Shown here in pieces: positions 43,576-50,104 of a stretch of DNA of 50,104 bases (positions are counted from its first letter, which is position 1; each line of letters begins with the position of its first letter). The stretch lies in the IMG/VR virus record IMGVR_UViG_3300042549_001238, positions 1-50,104 of that record; one strand, given 5' to 3'. The notes beneath the pieces were generated by a model. The model worked only from the letters and a program-made list of their open reading frames with translations. It made no database searches and had not been told where the DNA came from. The stretch comes from a virus. Position numbers and translations under genes: made by a program.

Positions 43576-44331
43576 ATGCCATTACCAAAAATTGATTTGC
43601 CAATTTATGAACTGAAGTTGGTTTCCAGAGAAAACCCTATCAAGTTTAGACCCTTCCTAGTAAAGGAAGAAAAGTTGCTTTTGATGACGTTACAGTCTGG
43701 AAAAGAAGAAGATATTTTAAAGTCTATCAAGCAAGTTATTAACAACTGTATGCTAGAAGAGATCGATATCGACACACTTCCAATTTTTGACATCGAATAC
43801 CTATTTCTCAATATCCGTGCCAGATCAGTTGGCGAAAAGGTTGAAACCTATTTCGTGTGCAGAAATGTTGTTGGTACTAAGAAAAATGAAATGGGTGAAG
43901 ATGAGGATGATGTTTGTATGCACATGATGCCAGTTGAAATCAATGTGTTAGAGATCAAACCGCCAATCGATGATATACCCTCTAAGATTTTTATTACAAA
44001 CAAAATTGGAATTAAACTCAAATTTCCTACATTAGAAAACTACAGATCTATTCAAAATTTAATGCTCGATAATGAGACAAACAATTTATTCAATATGATC
44101 TATGATTGCACTGAGTATGTGTTTGATGAGAATGGAATCTATTACTCTAGCGAAACCAGTAAAGAAGAGTTTAGTCAATTTTTAGAAAGTTTAACTCAAG
44201 AACAGTTTGAACGAATTGCAAACTTTTTTGAAAAACTTCCTACAATCACACATGACTTCGAGCACTCTTGTCAAAAATGTAATTTCAAACACAATCTACA
44301 CATGGAGGGACTCAACGATTTTTTTACTTAA
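43576..44331 (+). CDS. gp26: gp26-type baseplate hub / tail assembly chaperone (T4_baseplate family), short form
   Basis: The product is 251 residues from the ATG at 43576. I prefer it to a TTG at 43561 because TTTGGAG lies five bases before this ATG. The N-terminal K-I-D-L-P-I-Y-E-L and F-R-P-F-L-V-K-E-E-K-L motifs are typical of the gp26 (PF12322) family. Four cysteines (C95, C114, C232, C235) could bind zinc. It ends H-M-E-G-L-N-D-F-F-T. A slippery T-run lies six bases before the stop, and the downstream frame continues the protein (see the fusion entry). It acts in baseplate hub assembly in T4; the context here is that of a tail chaperone. Confidence 0.8.
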   Translation: MPLPKIDLPIYELKLVSRENPIKFRPFLVKEEKLLLMTLQSGKEEDILKSIKQVINNCMLEEIDIDTLPIFDIEYLFLNIRARSVGEKVETYFVCRNVVGTKKNEMGEDEDDVCMHMMPVEINVLEIKPPIDDIPSKIFITNKIGIKLKFPTLENYRSIQNLMLDNETNNLFNMIYDCTEYVFDENGIYYSSETSKEEFSQFLESLTQEQFERIANFFEKLPTITHDFEHSCQKCNFKHNLHMEGLNDFFT

Positions 44332-44570
44332 CCTTCCGTGACAGATCCCTCAAGGACTATTACGGAAACATGTTTACGATGGTACATCAATACAAATACA
44401 CTCTCACAGAACTAGAAAATATGATTCCGTGGGAGCGAGATACTTACATAGGCATGGTAAACAATTGGGTTAAGGAAGAAACTGAGAGAGCCAAAAAAAT
44501 GAAAACTGAACAAGAAGCCAGATTAAGTGCATTAACGCGAAAGCGTAATCAAGGAGTCAAGAGAAGATAA
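43576..44570 (+). CDS. -1 frameshift fusion of gp26-type protein (331 residues, predicted)
   Basis: Reading T TTT TTT at 44319-44325 and slipping one base back continues in the -1 frame without interruption to the stop at 44570. The first 250 residues are those of the short form, then Y-L-T-F-R-D-R-S-L-K-D-Y-Y-G-N and the rest of the downstream ORF (MFTMVHQYKY ... ENMIPWERD ... coiled-coil Lys/Glu end). The join reads naturally as a continuation of GLNDFF, and the extension is a helical piece like T4 gp51-type hub factors. It matches the lambda gpG/gpGT arrangement upstream of the tape measure gene. It is a prediction from sequence, and efficiency is unknown. Confidence 0.7.
44319..44325 (+). 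promoter_or_regulatory. Slippery heptamer T_TTT_TTT for -1 frameshifting
   Basis: Seven Ts are in exact X_XXY_YYZ phase with the zero frame (GAT TTT TTT ACT TAA). They lie one codon before the stop. Both tRNAs (Phe, Phe) can re-pair after a one-base slip, and translation then continues for 81 codons. Confidence 0.7.
44334..44367 (+). promoter_or_regulatory. Stem-loop downstream of the slippery site
   Basis: TTCCGT (44334-44339) and ACGGAA (44362-44367) form a perfect 6-bp stem with a 22-base loop. It starts 8 bases after the slippery heptamer, the usual distance for a frameshift stimulator. CCTT (44332-44335) and AAGG (44352-44355) give an alternative or pseudoknot-like pairing. Confidence 0.5.
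44370..44570 (+). CDS. Downstream frame of the chaperone gene (independent start doubtful)
   Basis: An ATG at 44370 opens a 66-residue ORF (MFTMVHQYKYTLTELENM, then a charged helix). There is no good Shine-Dalgarno site, and the same frame already reads protein-like sequence back to the slippery run. I therefore take it as the extension of the gp26-type protein rather than a separate gene. The stop overlaps the tape-measure start by one base (TAATG). Confidence 0.6.
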   Translation: MFTMVHQYKYTLTELENMIPWERDTYIGMVNNWVKEETERAKKMKTEQEARLSALTRKRNQGVKRR

Positions 44571-47143
44571 TGGCGTTAGCTGATATTGCATCCAGGTTAT
44601 ACCAATCATCTGCATATAGAAACACATCAGTTGCAAAGGCATTGGCTGATTCTGTTAAGATCAGCCTTAAAACACGATTTTCTTTGGTGGGCATGGCTGC
44701 TTCATTAACTGGTTCAAGAACTTTATATGCGATTGCGCAGCAAAAATATGGCATAAGTAAAGAAGAACTACAACAAGAAGAAAAGAACGAACAGTTTAAA
44801 AAATATACTGTAGAATCTATTGCTACGCTGTCTAAACAGATTGCGCTTTTAGAATCGATCACCGAAAAGAACTCAAATATGATTAATTATATCATTAACG
44901 ATTTGGGTTATTTCAAGTATCAAAAACGAATGAATCCAATGACACGTGGTGGGTTTATGGCAGTACAGATGCCAGTGAACGCTAAAACGGTAAAGGGTAA
45001 ACTCCAAGAAATTAATGAGCAAATTCAGGCGCTCAAAGGTGTAAGAGTTGCGAAGGCTACTGCTGAACAAAACAAAATTAATAAACAAAAAGAAAAAGAC
45101 GAAAAAGAAAAAAACAGGGCTTTACTTGCTGCTGGTATTTTAGGAACATTGACTTCATTGGGCGTTGGCGCAGCAGGTGGCGGTGTGGCTGTAGCAGGGC
45201 TTGCTGGCACAGCAGTGGCAGGTGCAACTGCAATGCTAGGGTCAGCTGTTATTAATAAAACAGTTAAGGCACTCATTGGTAAAGCAATGCCAATATTAGG
45301 CACTGCATTTAAAGTTACTGCATTAGGTGGTCTTGCTCTCAGTTCAAATGAACGCGCCATGAAAAGATTGAGAGGCGAAAGGGGCATGGAGCTCTTTAGC
45401 AAAGAAGATTTAAAAAATGAATATAATCCTGGCACATTTGAGTATGAACTTAAACAGCAACAAATTCAAATGAAGAAGGATATTAATGATCTAATTGAGT
45501 CAGTTATGCGTCCAGTTGATAATGCTATAATGTCTATCACTGGATTCTTAGCATTAAAATATGGTATCAATGCAGCAGAATTTCTAAAAGGAAAATTTGG
45601 CAATGTTCCTCGTGGTAGCGGAGTGTTAGGTGGCATTAAAGGTTTGATGGGGATGGGTGCTGCTGCAACAGCTGCTGGGGGTGCTGCCGCTGCTGCATCT
45701 GCTGGTGGTGGTGTTGCCGCAGGGGTTGCTGGTGCTGCAGGTGCTGTTGCTGGTAGAGGATTACTCCCAGGAATGGTTCGCGGTGGAAGAGTTTGGGATG
45801 GTAAAACGTGGAAAAGTTTACCAGAACAAACTGGTGCTCCAACAACAACAGCGCAAAGAGTGCGTAAAAAAGTTCCTGTTATTGTTAAAAGAGGATTGGC
45901 GATGATGTCTGGATTCATCAACAGCCCTAAACTAAAATTTGCTGCAGCAAAAGGTGGCGCTTTGGGTATCGCTATTCTTGTGCCAACTATCATGGATATG
46001 TATGCTGCAGTGGAACAGTATGAAAATGGTAACATTGGATACGATGAATACAAAAATAGATCAGTTGAAGGCTGGAGAACTTTAGTCAATGTGCTTGGTG
46101 TTGGAACTATCAGCGGAGTGTTGGGTGGATTACTTGGCACTGCTGTTGGTGGACCAATTGGAACTGCTGTAGGTTTTCTAGGTGGTCTTGGTTTAGGTGT
46201 TGTTGCAGATTTCGCGATGGGAGATACAACTACATCAGCTGCTGAATGGATATTCCGCATGTTATATAACGGAGAACCTCCTCCTCCGTTGCCTACCACA
46301 ACTACAGGTGAACAAACAACTACACCATCAGAAGCTGATTTAAATGCGTTCAACAAAGTTCAAAAGTTTGAAGGCGTAAATCAAATTGATGGTGGTGTAG
46401 AAACTATTCTTGCAACAATAAGACAAAAAGAATCTGGTAATAACTACAATGCTGATTTGATGAAAAATCCTGCAGCACAAGAGCGTGCTAGAAAGGCAGG
46501 ATACGCAAAGGCGAGTGCCTCTGGTGCATATCAGTTTGTTGATGGAACATGGCAAGGACTCACTAAAAAGTACAACATCGGAACACAATATCAAAGAGCA
46601 GTTGATGCTCCACCAGCTGTTCAAGATATGGTCGCTGCTGCCTATGTAAATGAGGTTTTAATTGCAACGAATGGTGATGTTTCAAAGGTTCCTGTTGCTT
46701 GGTACACTGGTAACATACGTGGAGAACTATCGGCGCAGCAACTAGCAATGAATACTGGGTTGACTGTTGAAAGGTATCAGGCAAGTTGGCTAGATGCTTA
46801 TCAAAAGCAAGGCGGTGCCTCTGGAACTTTAATGGCATCACGCGACAGATTAAATGCATTAAGAAATAATCTTGCTCCTCAAAACAGTGCTGAGGCTGAT
46901 CAAGCAATGATGAAATACTTTATGTCATTGGGAACTATTGCTCAAGTATTGCCTACAGCCACAGAAACACCAGCAGTTGCTGATCAAACAGGTGATGCTA
47001 CATCAGCAGAGATAAAAGCAGAAGCAGCAGTTGTTGGCGTCAAACGAACAGTTGAAGAACTTACTAGAGTTGCACAAGATGTAAAGGTTCTACAACAAAG
47101 AAATAATATTGACGAACCATTCCCACACGTTAGAAATGCATAA
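44570..47143 (+). CDS. Tape-measure-like protein with lytic transglycosylase domain
   Basis: The product is 857 residues. A helical N-terminus with coiled-coil heptads (about 70-180) is followed by long Ala/Gly hydrophobic segments (about 180-230 and 510-550) that could cross the host membrane on DNA entry. The C-terminal part (about 610-750) is a lysozyme-like fold: R-Q-K-E-S-G-N-N-Y with the catalytic-type Glu621, and S-G-A-Y-Q-F-V-D-G-T-W. Location after the chaperone genes and length favour the tail ruler. The muralytic domain would cut peptidoglycan at injection, compensating for the gp5 without lysozyme. The exact relation to T4 gp29 is not clear from sequence alone. Confidence 0.75.
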   Translation: MALADIASRLYQSSAYRNTSVAKALADSVKISLKTRFSLVGMAASLTGSRTLYAIAQQKYGISKEELQQEEKNEQFKKYTVESIATLSKQIALLESITEKNSNMINYIINDLGYFKYQKRMNPMTRGGFMAVQMPVNAKTVKGKLQEINEQIQALKGVRVAKATAEQNKINKQKEKDEKEKNRALLAAGILGTLTSLGVGAAGGGVAVAGLAGTAVAGATAMLGSAVINKTVKALIGKAMPILGTAFKVTALGGLALSSNERAMKRLRGERGMELFSKEDLKNEYNPGTFEYELKQQQIQMKKDINDLIESVMRPVDNAIMSITGFLALKYGINAAEFLKGKFGNVPRGSGVLGGIKGLMGMGAAATAAGGAAAAASAGGGVAAGVAGAAGAVAGRGLLPGMVRGGRVWDGKTWKSLPEQTGAPTTTAQRVRKKVPVIVKRGLAMMSGFINSPKLKFAAAKGGALGIAILVPTIMDMYAAVEQYENGNIGYDEYKNRSVEGWRTLVNVLGVGTISGVLGGLLGTAVGGPIGTAVGFLGGLGLGVVADFAMGDTTTSAAEWIFRMLYNGEPPPPLPTTTTGEQTTTPSEADLNAFNKVQKFEGVNQIDGGVETILATIRQKESGNNYNADLMKNPAAQERARKAGYAKASASGAYQFVDGTWQGLTKKYNIGTQYQRAVDAPPAVQDMVAAAYVNEVLIATNGDVSKVPVAWYTGNIRGELSAQQLAMNTGLTVERYQASWLDAYQKQGGASGTLMASRDRLNALRNNLAPQNSAEADQAMMKYFMSLGTIAQVLPTATETPAVADQTGDATSAEIKAEAAVVGVKRTVEELTRVAQDVKVLQQRNNIDEPFPHVRNA

Positions 47144-47146
47144 AAA

Positions 47147-47167
47147 AGGGGGACACAAAGTCCCCCT
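47147..47167 (-). terminator. Intrinsic terminator after gp32
   Basis: A perfect 8-bp G/C-rich stem, AGGGGGAC paired with GTCCCCCT around a 5-base loop, is followed on the minus strand by TTTTTT. It ends leftward transcription of gp32. On the plus strand, a run of A precedes the stem and no U-tract follows, so it should act mainly leftward but may also slow rightward transcription from the tape-measure gene. Confidence 0.85.
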
Positions 47168-47186
47168 GAAAACATCTACGGTTTTC
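47168..47186. repeat. Second small inverted repeat next to the terminator
   Basis: GAAAAC (47168-47173) and GTTTTC (47181-47186) form a 6-bp stem with a 7-base loop in the gap between gp32 and the main hairpin. It may stabilise 3' ends of the gp32 message. Weak alone. Confidence 0.4.
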
Positions 47187-47195
47187 TAATTTAAC

Positions 47196-48095
47196 TTATT
47201 CGGCAGCCAACTTCTCGAAGAATGCCATGTCGTCATCATCGACGCTGACTTCCTCAGCAGTGACCCTCTTGGCTGGAGCGGAGCGAATGACAGGAGAAGA
47301 AGTTTCTTCATCATCAATCTTCCTCGAGGCAGCACCAGCAGTGCCACCAGCACCAAGAACGCGATCCAACTTCACCTTCAGTTCGTCATAGGACTTGAAG
47401 TTTTCTGGCTTCAAGAAATCCTTGAGCGAGTGAGCAGACTTCCAGACCTTCTCAATCTGAGCATCGTCACCATTGAACAGCGGAGCAGCAGAATCAAACT
47501 CCGACTTATCGTAGTTACGATAGCCTTCGACGTTGCGAATCTTGACCTTAAAGTTTGCACCCTTCCAGAAGTCAAACGGATTCAGCGGAGTTTCGTCAGC
47601 AAACTGTGGCTCAAGTTTTTCCTTGATCTTATCAAAGATCTTCTTACCAAACTTGTAGAGGAAAACCTTACCTTCATTCTGCGGACGCTTCGGATCAGAA
47701 ACAACAAGAACGTTCGCGATGTAAGTCAACTTACGCTTTTGCTTACGAGCGATTTCTTTGTTTGCTTCAATTCCTGAGTTCCAGAGAACTGTGTTGTGCT
47801 CAGAAACAGGATCCGTCTTACCGATAGTCGTCAATGAGTTCTCGATGTACCAACCGCCTGGACCTTGAAAGCCATGCGACCAGATCTGAACCCAAGGAAG
47901 ACCATCTTCACCGTCAACGGCTGGCGTATCGAGGAAGCGGATAACTGCGTATCCGTTGCCAGCGGCATCAACTTCTGGTTGCCAAAAACGATCATCGACG
48001 TTCTTGCCACCACCATTACCTGCTGAAGATTGCTCAACTGCCTTCTTCAACTTATCAAGAGATGAACTCTTGTTCTTTAGACTTGATAGACTCAT
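47196..48095 (-). CDS. gp32: Single-stranded DNA-binding protein gp32
   Basis: The product is 299 residues (T4: 301). It has a basic N-terminal segment with S-L-S-S-L-K-N-K-S, typical for cooperative binding, the core with D-D-R-F-W-Q-P and V-I-R-F-L-D, and an acidic C-terminal tail (DDDDMAFFEKLAAE) for partner proteins. The zinc ligands of T4 gp32 (His and three Cys) are missing: the matching loop (about 75-105) has no cysteine. The GC content is visibly higher than in the neighbours, as expected for a strongly expressed or codon-selected gene, or for a different history. GGAG lies seven bases before the ATG. Confidence 0.92.
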   Translation of the reverse strand: MSLSSLKNKSSSLDKLKKAVEQSSAGNGGGKNVDDRFWQPEVDAAGNGYAVIRFLDTPAVDGEDGLPWVQIWSHGFQGPGGWYIENSLTTIGKTDPVSEHNTVLWNSGIEANKEIARKQKRKLTYIANVLVVSDPKRPQNEGKVFLYKFGKKIFDKIKEKLEPQFADETPLNPFDFWKGANFKVKIRNVEGYRNYDKSEFDSAAPLFNGDDAQIEKVWKSAHSLKDFLKPENFKSYDELKVKLDRVLGAGGTAGAASRKIDDEETSSPVIRSAPAKRVTAEEVSVDDDDMAFFEKLAAE

Positions 48096-48160
48096 TTGTA
48101 TTCTCCGTATAGCGTTGTATTAATGTATATCGACTTGTCCACTTTCTTCATCACCATATT

Positions 48161-48189
48161 ATTATATATCACAATCGTCGCCAAGTAAA
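48161..48189 (-). promoter_or_regulatory. Sigma70-like promoter of gp32
   Basis: On the minus strand TTTACT (48189-48184), a 17-base spacer and TATAAT (48166-48161) precede gp32 by about 65 bases. The -35 and most of the -10 overlap the end of the gp59 gene. It is a good candidate for early or middle expression of gp32. The downstream leader is about 60 bases long. Confidence 0.5.
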
Positions 48190-48767
48190 GTTTGCTTTGT
48201 TAGCAATTTATACTTATCGACATTCACGTTCAAGAATGATCCATACTTGCGAATCTTTCTTGAAATTTTGGGATAGATGATGTCTTCAGAAATCTTCTTG
48301 TCCCAAATTTGAATAAAATTGAAAAGATTGTTTAGAATTACCATCGTTTCAATTGTAATATCTCTGTGCATAAAGTGAGTTAGCAATTTAGGGAACTCAC
48401 CCTCTTGAACTTTAAACAGATCGTTGAATGTTTCTTTATTGCAAATTTTGTTTAGATCTTCAACATAGATCTTGCTCATGGAATCTGTCGTTCGTTTCCA
48501 TTCTCTGTAGGTAGATTCAGCTTCTTCCTCAAGTAGAGACTTGGTCCAATTATCATCACTATGTACAAAATTAGCAACCAGAAATGGAACCATCTCATCG
48601 TCGCGATACTTGCGCGCAAGACGGTGGAATAAAAATTTGTCACGGCGTTTTTGAAATGCATCGACTGAGATCCTTGTCTTGCCATCGTAATGAAAGAAGT
48701 TATAACTCTCGGAAGTAAAATGTAACTTGATGGCTTGATATAATCCGTAGAGATCATATCCGTTCAA
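48162..48767 (-). CDS. gp59: Helicase loader gp59
   Basis: The product is 201 residues (T4: 217). The gp59 signature is clear: Y-D-L-Y-G-L-Y-Q-A-I-K near the start, then V-D-A-F-Q-K-R-R-D-K-F-L-F-H-R-L (T4: DAAYQKRRDKYFFQKL) and two helical domains. It loads the gp41 helicase onto gp32-coated forks. It lies directly upstream of gp32 as 59 does in T4. Overlaps the next upstream gene's stop by 4 bases. Confidence 0.9.
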   Translation of the reverse strand: MNGYDLYGLYQAIKLHFTSESYNFFHYDGKTRISVDAFQKRRDKFLFHRLARKYRDDEMVPFLVANFVHSDDNWTKSLLEEEAESTYREWKRTTDSMSKIYVEDLNKICNKETFNDLFKVQEGEFPKLLTHFMHRDITIETMVILNNLFNFIQIWDKKISEDIIYPKISRKIRKYGSFLNVNVDKYKLLTKQTLLGDDCDI

Positions 48768-49015
48768 CGTGTTACTCCTCTTCGAATTTTATCCATGTAT
48801 TGCTGCATCTGTTCTAATGTTTCTTCATCTAGTTCAGTTGTTTTTTCTTGCTTTGCGTTTTCTTCTACAACTGCCTTCACCAAATCAGATGCGCTTTTAG
48901 TCATTGTAAAAGCAGCAGGAAGAATCAACCACCACATGCTAGACTTCGTCACATAAATCATGACGCCTGTGAATGTCCACGAAAAGATATTCCAGATTAG
49001 TAACTGCCAACTCAT
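48764..49015 (-). CDS. Small membrane protein, unknown function
   Basis: The product is 83 residues. Two hydrophobic segments (about 3-22 and 27-40: LLIWNIFSWTFTGVMIYV and WWLILPAAFTM) form a likely membrane hairpin. A charged cytoplasmic-type C-terminal half (EENAKQEKTTELDEETLEQM) follows. It sits between gp59 and gp33 and overlaps both by 4 bases, so it is translated with the replication genes. No family recognised. Confidence 0.65.
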   Translation of the reverse strand: MSWQLLIWNIFSWTFTGVMIYVTKSSMWWLILPAAFTMTKSASDLVKAVVEENAKQEKTTELDEETLEQMQQYMDKIRRGVTR

Positions 49016-49233
49016 ATGGGCAACCTTCCGCTTCTTGGGAGATAACGCAGTTGTTCAGCCTCAGATTCGATTAGACTCTTCAAAGACTCATTGATGAGTG
49101 TAGCGGCAACTTCAATCTCAAGGTTATTACGTTCGCAATAAGTTGTAATTGCATCCATGTGGTCTATCTTCTCATTGATTGCCATTTGCATGATCATCAT
49201 TGAAAAGTTATTCTTTTCTTCTCTGTTTGCCAT
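49012..49233 (-). CDS. gp33: Late transcription coactivator gp33
   Basis: The product is 73 residues from the ATG at 49233 (an upstream GTG at 49251 would run into the previous gene). H-M-D-A-I-T-T-Y-C-E-R-N-N-L-E-I-E-V-A-A and the C-terminal L-P-R-S-G-R-L-P-I fit the short gp33 of marine T4-like phages. gp33 joins the gp45 clamp and RNA polymerase with gp55 to activate TATAAATA promoters. Its place in 32-59-(x)-33 order is conserved. Confidence 0.75.
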   Translation of the reverse strand: MANREEKNNFSMMIMQMAINEKIDHMDAITTYCERNNLEIEVAATLINESLKSLIESEAEQLRYLPRSGRLPI

Positions 49234-49234
49234 A

Positions 49235-50104
49235 TTAGATCTCATATTCACTCAAGGAATTGTTCAACTGCTGAGTAACACGAACAAACGTTGTACGCTT
49301 ACTCAACTCTTTCAATTCACTTGCTCCAATATAAGTACACGCTGAACGCAGACCACCAAGAATATCTTGCATAGTTCTGCCCACTTCACCACGATATGGA
49401 ATCTCAACGGTCTTGCCTTCAGAGGCGCGATAGTTTGCCACACCACCATTATGTAAATCCATGGCTGTATCAGAACTCATACCATAAAATTGATTGTCAC
49501 CAAACGGAGATGCTCCACCTTCTTTGTGTCCAGCAAGCATTCCGCCAAGCATAACAAAGTCGGCTCCTGCAGCAAATGCTTTCACAATGTCTCCAGGAAC
49601 GGTACACCCTCCGTCCGCTATAATATGACCCTTGAGACCATGTGCAGCATCAGCACACTCTATAACCGCACTCAACTGAGGATAGCCGACGCCTGTCTTT
49701 TTGCGTGTAGTGCAAACAGAGCCAGGACCAATACCAACTTTCACGATGTCAACACCTGCGAGAATTAGTTCTTCTGTCATCTCTGGTGTGACAACATTAC
49801 CTGCCATCAATATCACATCAGGATACCACTCACGAAATTCTATGATAAAATCAACAAACGATTGAGTATAACCATTGGCAACATCAATACAAACTTTTAT
49901 AGATGGATTTTTGACATTGCTATAGACAAATGCAAATTTATCGCGATCATCATTTGAGATTCCCAGAGAATAAATGCTGCTGCTCATTTTTTTCGAGAAA
50001 TGTTCAACTAATTGTTCGGCTGTGTAGTGTTTGGTAACTGCAACCATACACTTATGCTTATTGAACTCATCATCCATCTCAAGAGTGCCAACTCCATCCA
50101 TGTT
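49235..50104 (-). CDS. guaC: GMP reductase (GuaC), 5' end beyond the window
   Basis: The 289 visible residues start at N-M-D-G-V-G-T, which in E. coli GuaC is about residue 57, so roughly 56 N-terminal residues lie outside. [11 protein letters not shown] holds the catalytic cysteine. [25 protein letters not shown] and the [14 protein letters not shown] end all fit GuaC rather than IMP dehydrogenase. It reduces GMP to IMP with NADPH, allowing guanine nucleotides to be turned into adenine nucleotides. One base separates it from gp33, so it belongs to the replication operon. Confidence 0.88.
   Translation of the reverse strand, partial: NMDGVGTLEMDDEFNKHKCMVAVTKHYTAEQLVEHFSKKMSSSIYSLGISNDDRDKFAFVYSNVKNPSIKVCIDVANGYTQSFVDFIIEFREWYPDVILMAGNVVTPEMTEELILAGVDIVKVGIGPGSVCTTRKKTGVGYPQLSAVIECADAAHGLKGHIIADGGCTVPGDIVKAFAAGADFVMLGGMLAGHKEGGASPFGDNQFYGMSSDTAMDLHNGGVANYRASEGKTVEIPYRGEVGRTMQDILGGLRSACTYIGASELKELSKRTTFVRVTQQLNNSLSEYEI

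Noticed and set aside
45466-46356. Long minus-strand ORF in the tape-measure gene
   Set aside because: It is Pro/Ala/Thr-rich antisense of Gly/Ala/Val codons; the plus frame has recognisable domains.

Overview
The window is part of a T4-like myovirus genome: AT-rich, densely packed, with start/stop overlaps at most gene junctions and at least one exact TATAAATA element (the T4-type late promoter) in a gene gap. Gene content and order (48-53-hub-5 ... 25-6-7-8 followed by very large structural proteins and fibres, and 32-59-33) match the marine T4-like phages of cyanobacteria, Pelagibacter and relatives. No photosynthesis gene or tRNA is visible, so the host is left open.

Layout. (1) 1-11905, minus strand: host-interaction fibres. 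Two are tandem paralogues with collagen-like G-X-Q repeats (one runs off the left edge; the other ends in a Peptidase_S74 intramolecular chaperone). A third carries a cupredoxin domain with a full set of type-1 copper ligands. A small beta-rich protein follows. (2) 11956-15252, minus strand: an accessory cassette behind its own sigma70-like promoter: a 2OG-Fe(II) oxygenase, two paralogous DUF6065-like proteins and a GT60-type GlcNAc transferase. A late promoter and a 25-codon ORF sit just downstream. (3) 15245-26718, minus strand: a Tyr/Pro/Asn/Thr repeat protein, a repetitive fibre, a coiled-coil miniprotein and two very large virion proteins, one with DUF4815. (4) 26729-41920, minus strand: the baseplate module: gp8, gp7, gp6, gp25, three poorly known proteins, gp5 without lysozyme, a gp27-like hub, gp53 and gp48. 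(5) 41944-47143, plus strand: gp4 head completion, a conserved unknown, a tail-tube-fold protein, a gp26-type chaperone with a strong candidate -1 programmed frameshift, and a tape-measure-like protein with a lytic transglycosylase domain. (6) 47147-50104, minus strand: an intrinsic terminator, then gp32, gp59, a small membrane protein, gp33 and a 5'-truncated GMP reductase gene.

Working together: region 4 builds the baseplate and region 5 supplies the tube, chaperone, tape measure and head-completion parts. Regions 1 and 3 decorate the tail for host recognition. Region 6 handles replication (ssDNA binding, helicase loading), switches on late transcription through gp33, and supplies purine nucleotide conversion. 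The accessory cassette in region 2 pairs a hydroxylase with a GlcNAc transferase between repetitive fibre genes. This invites the hypothesis that the phage hydroxylates and glycosylates its own fibre proteins, in a chemistry reminiscent of eukaryotic Skp1 hydroxyproline glycosylation.
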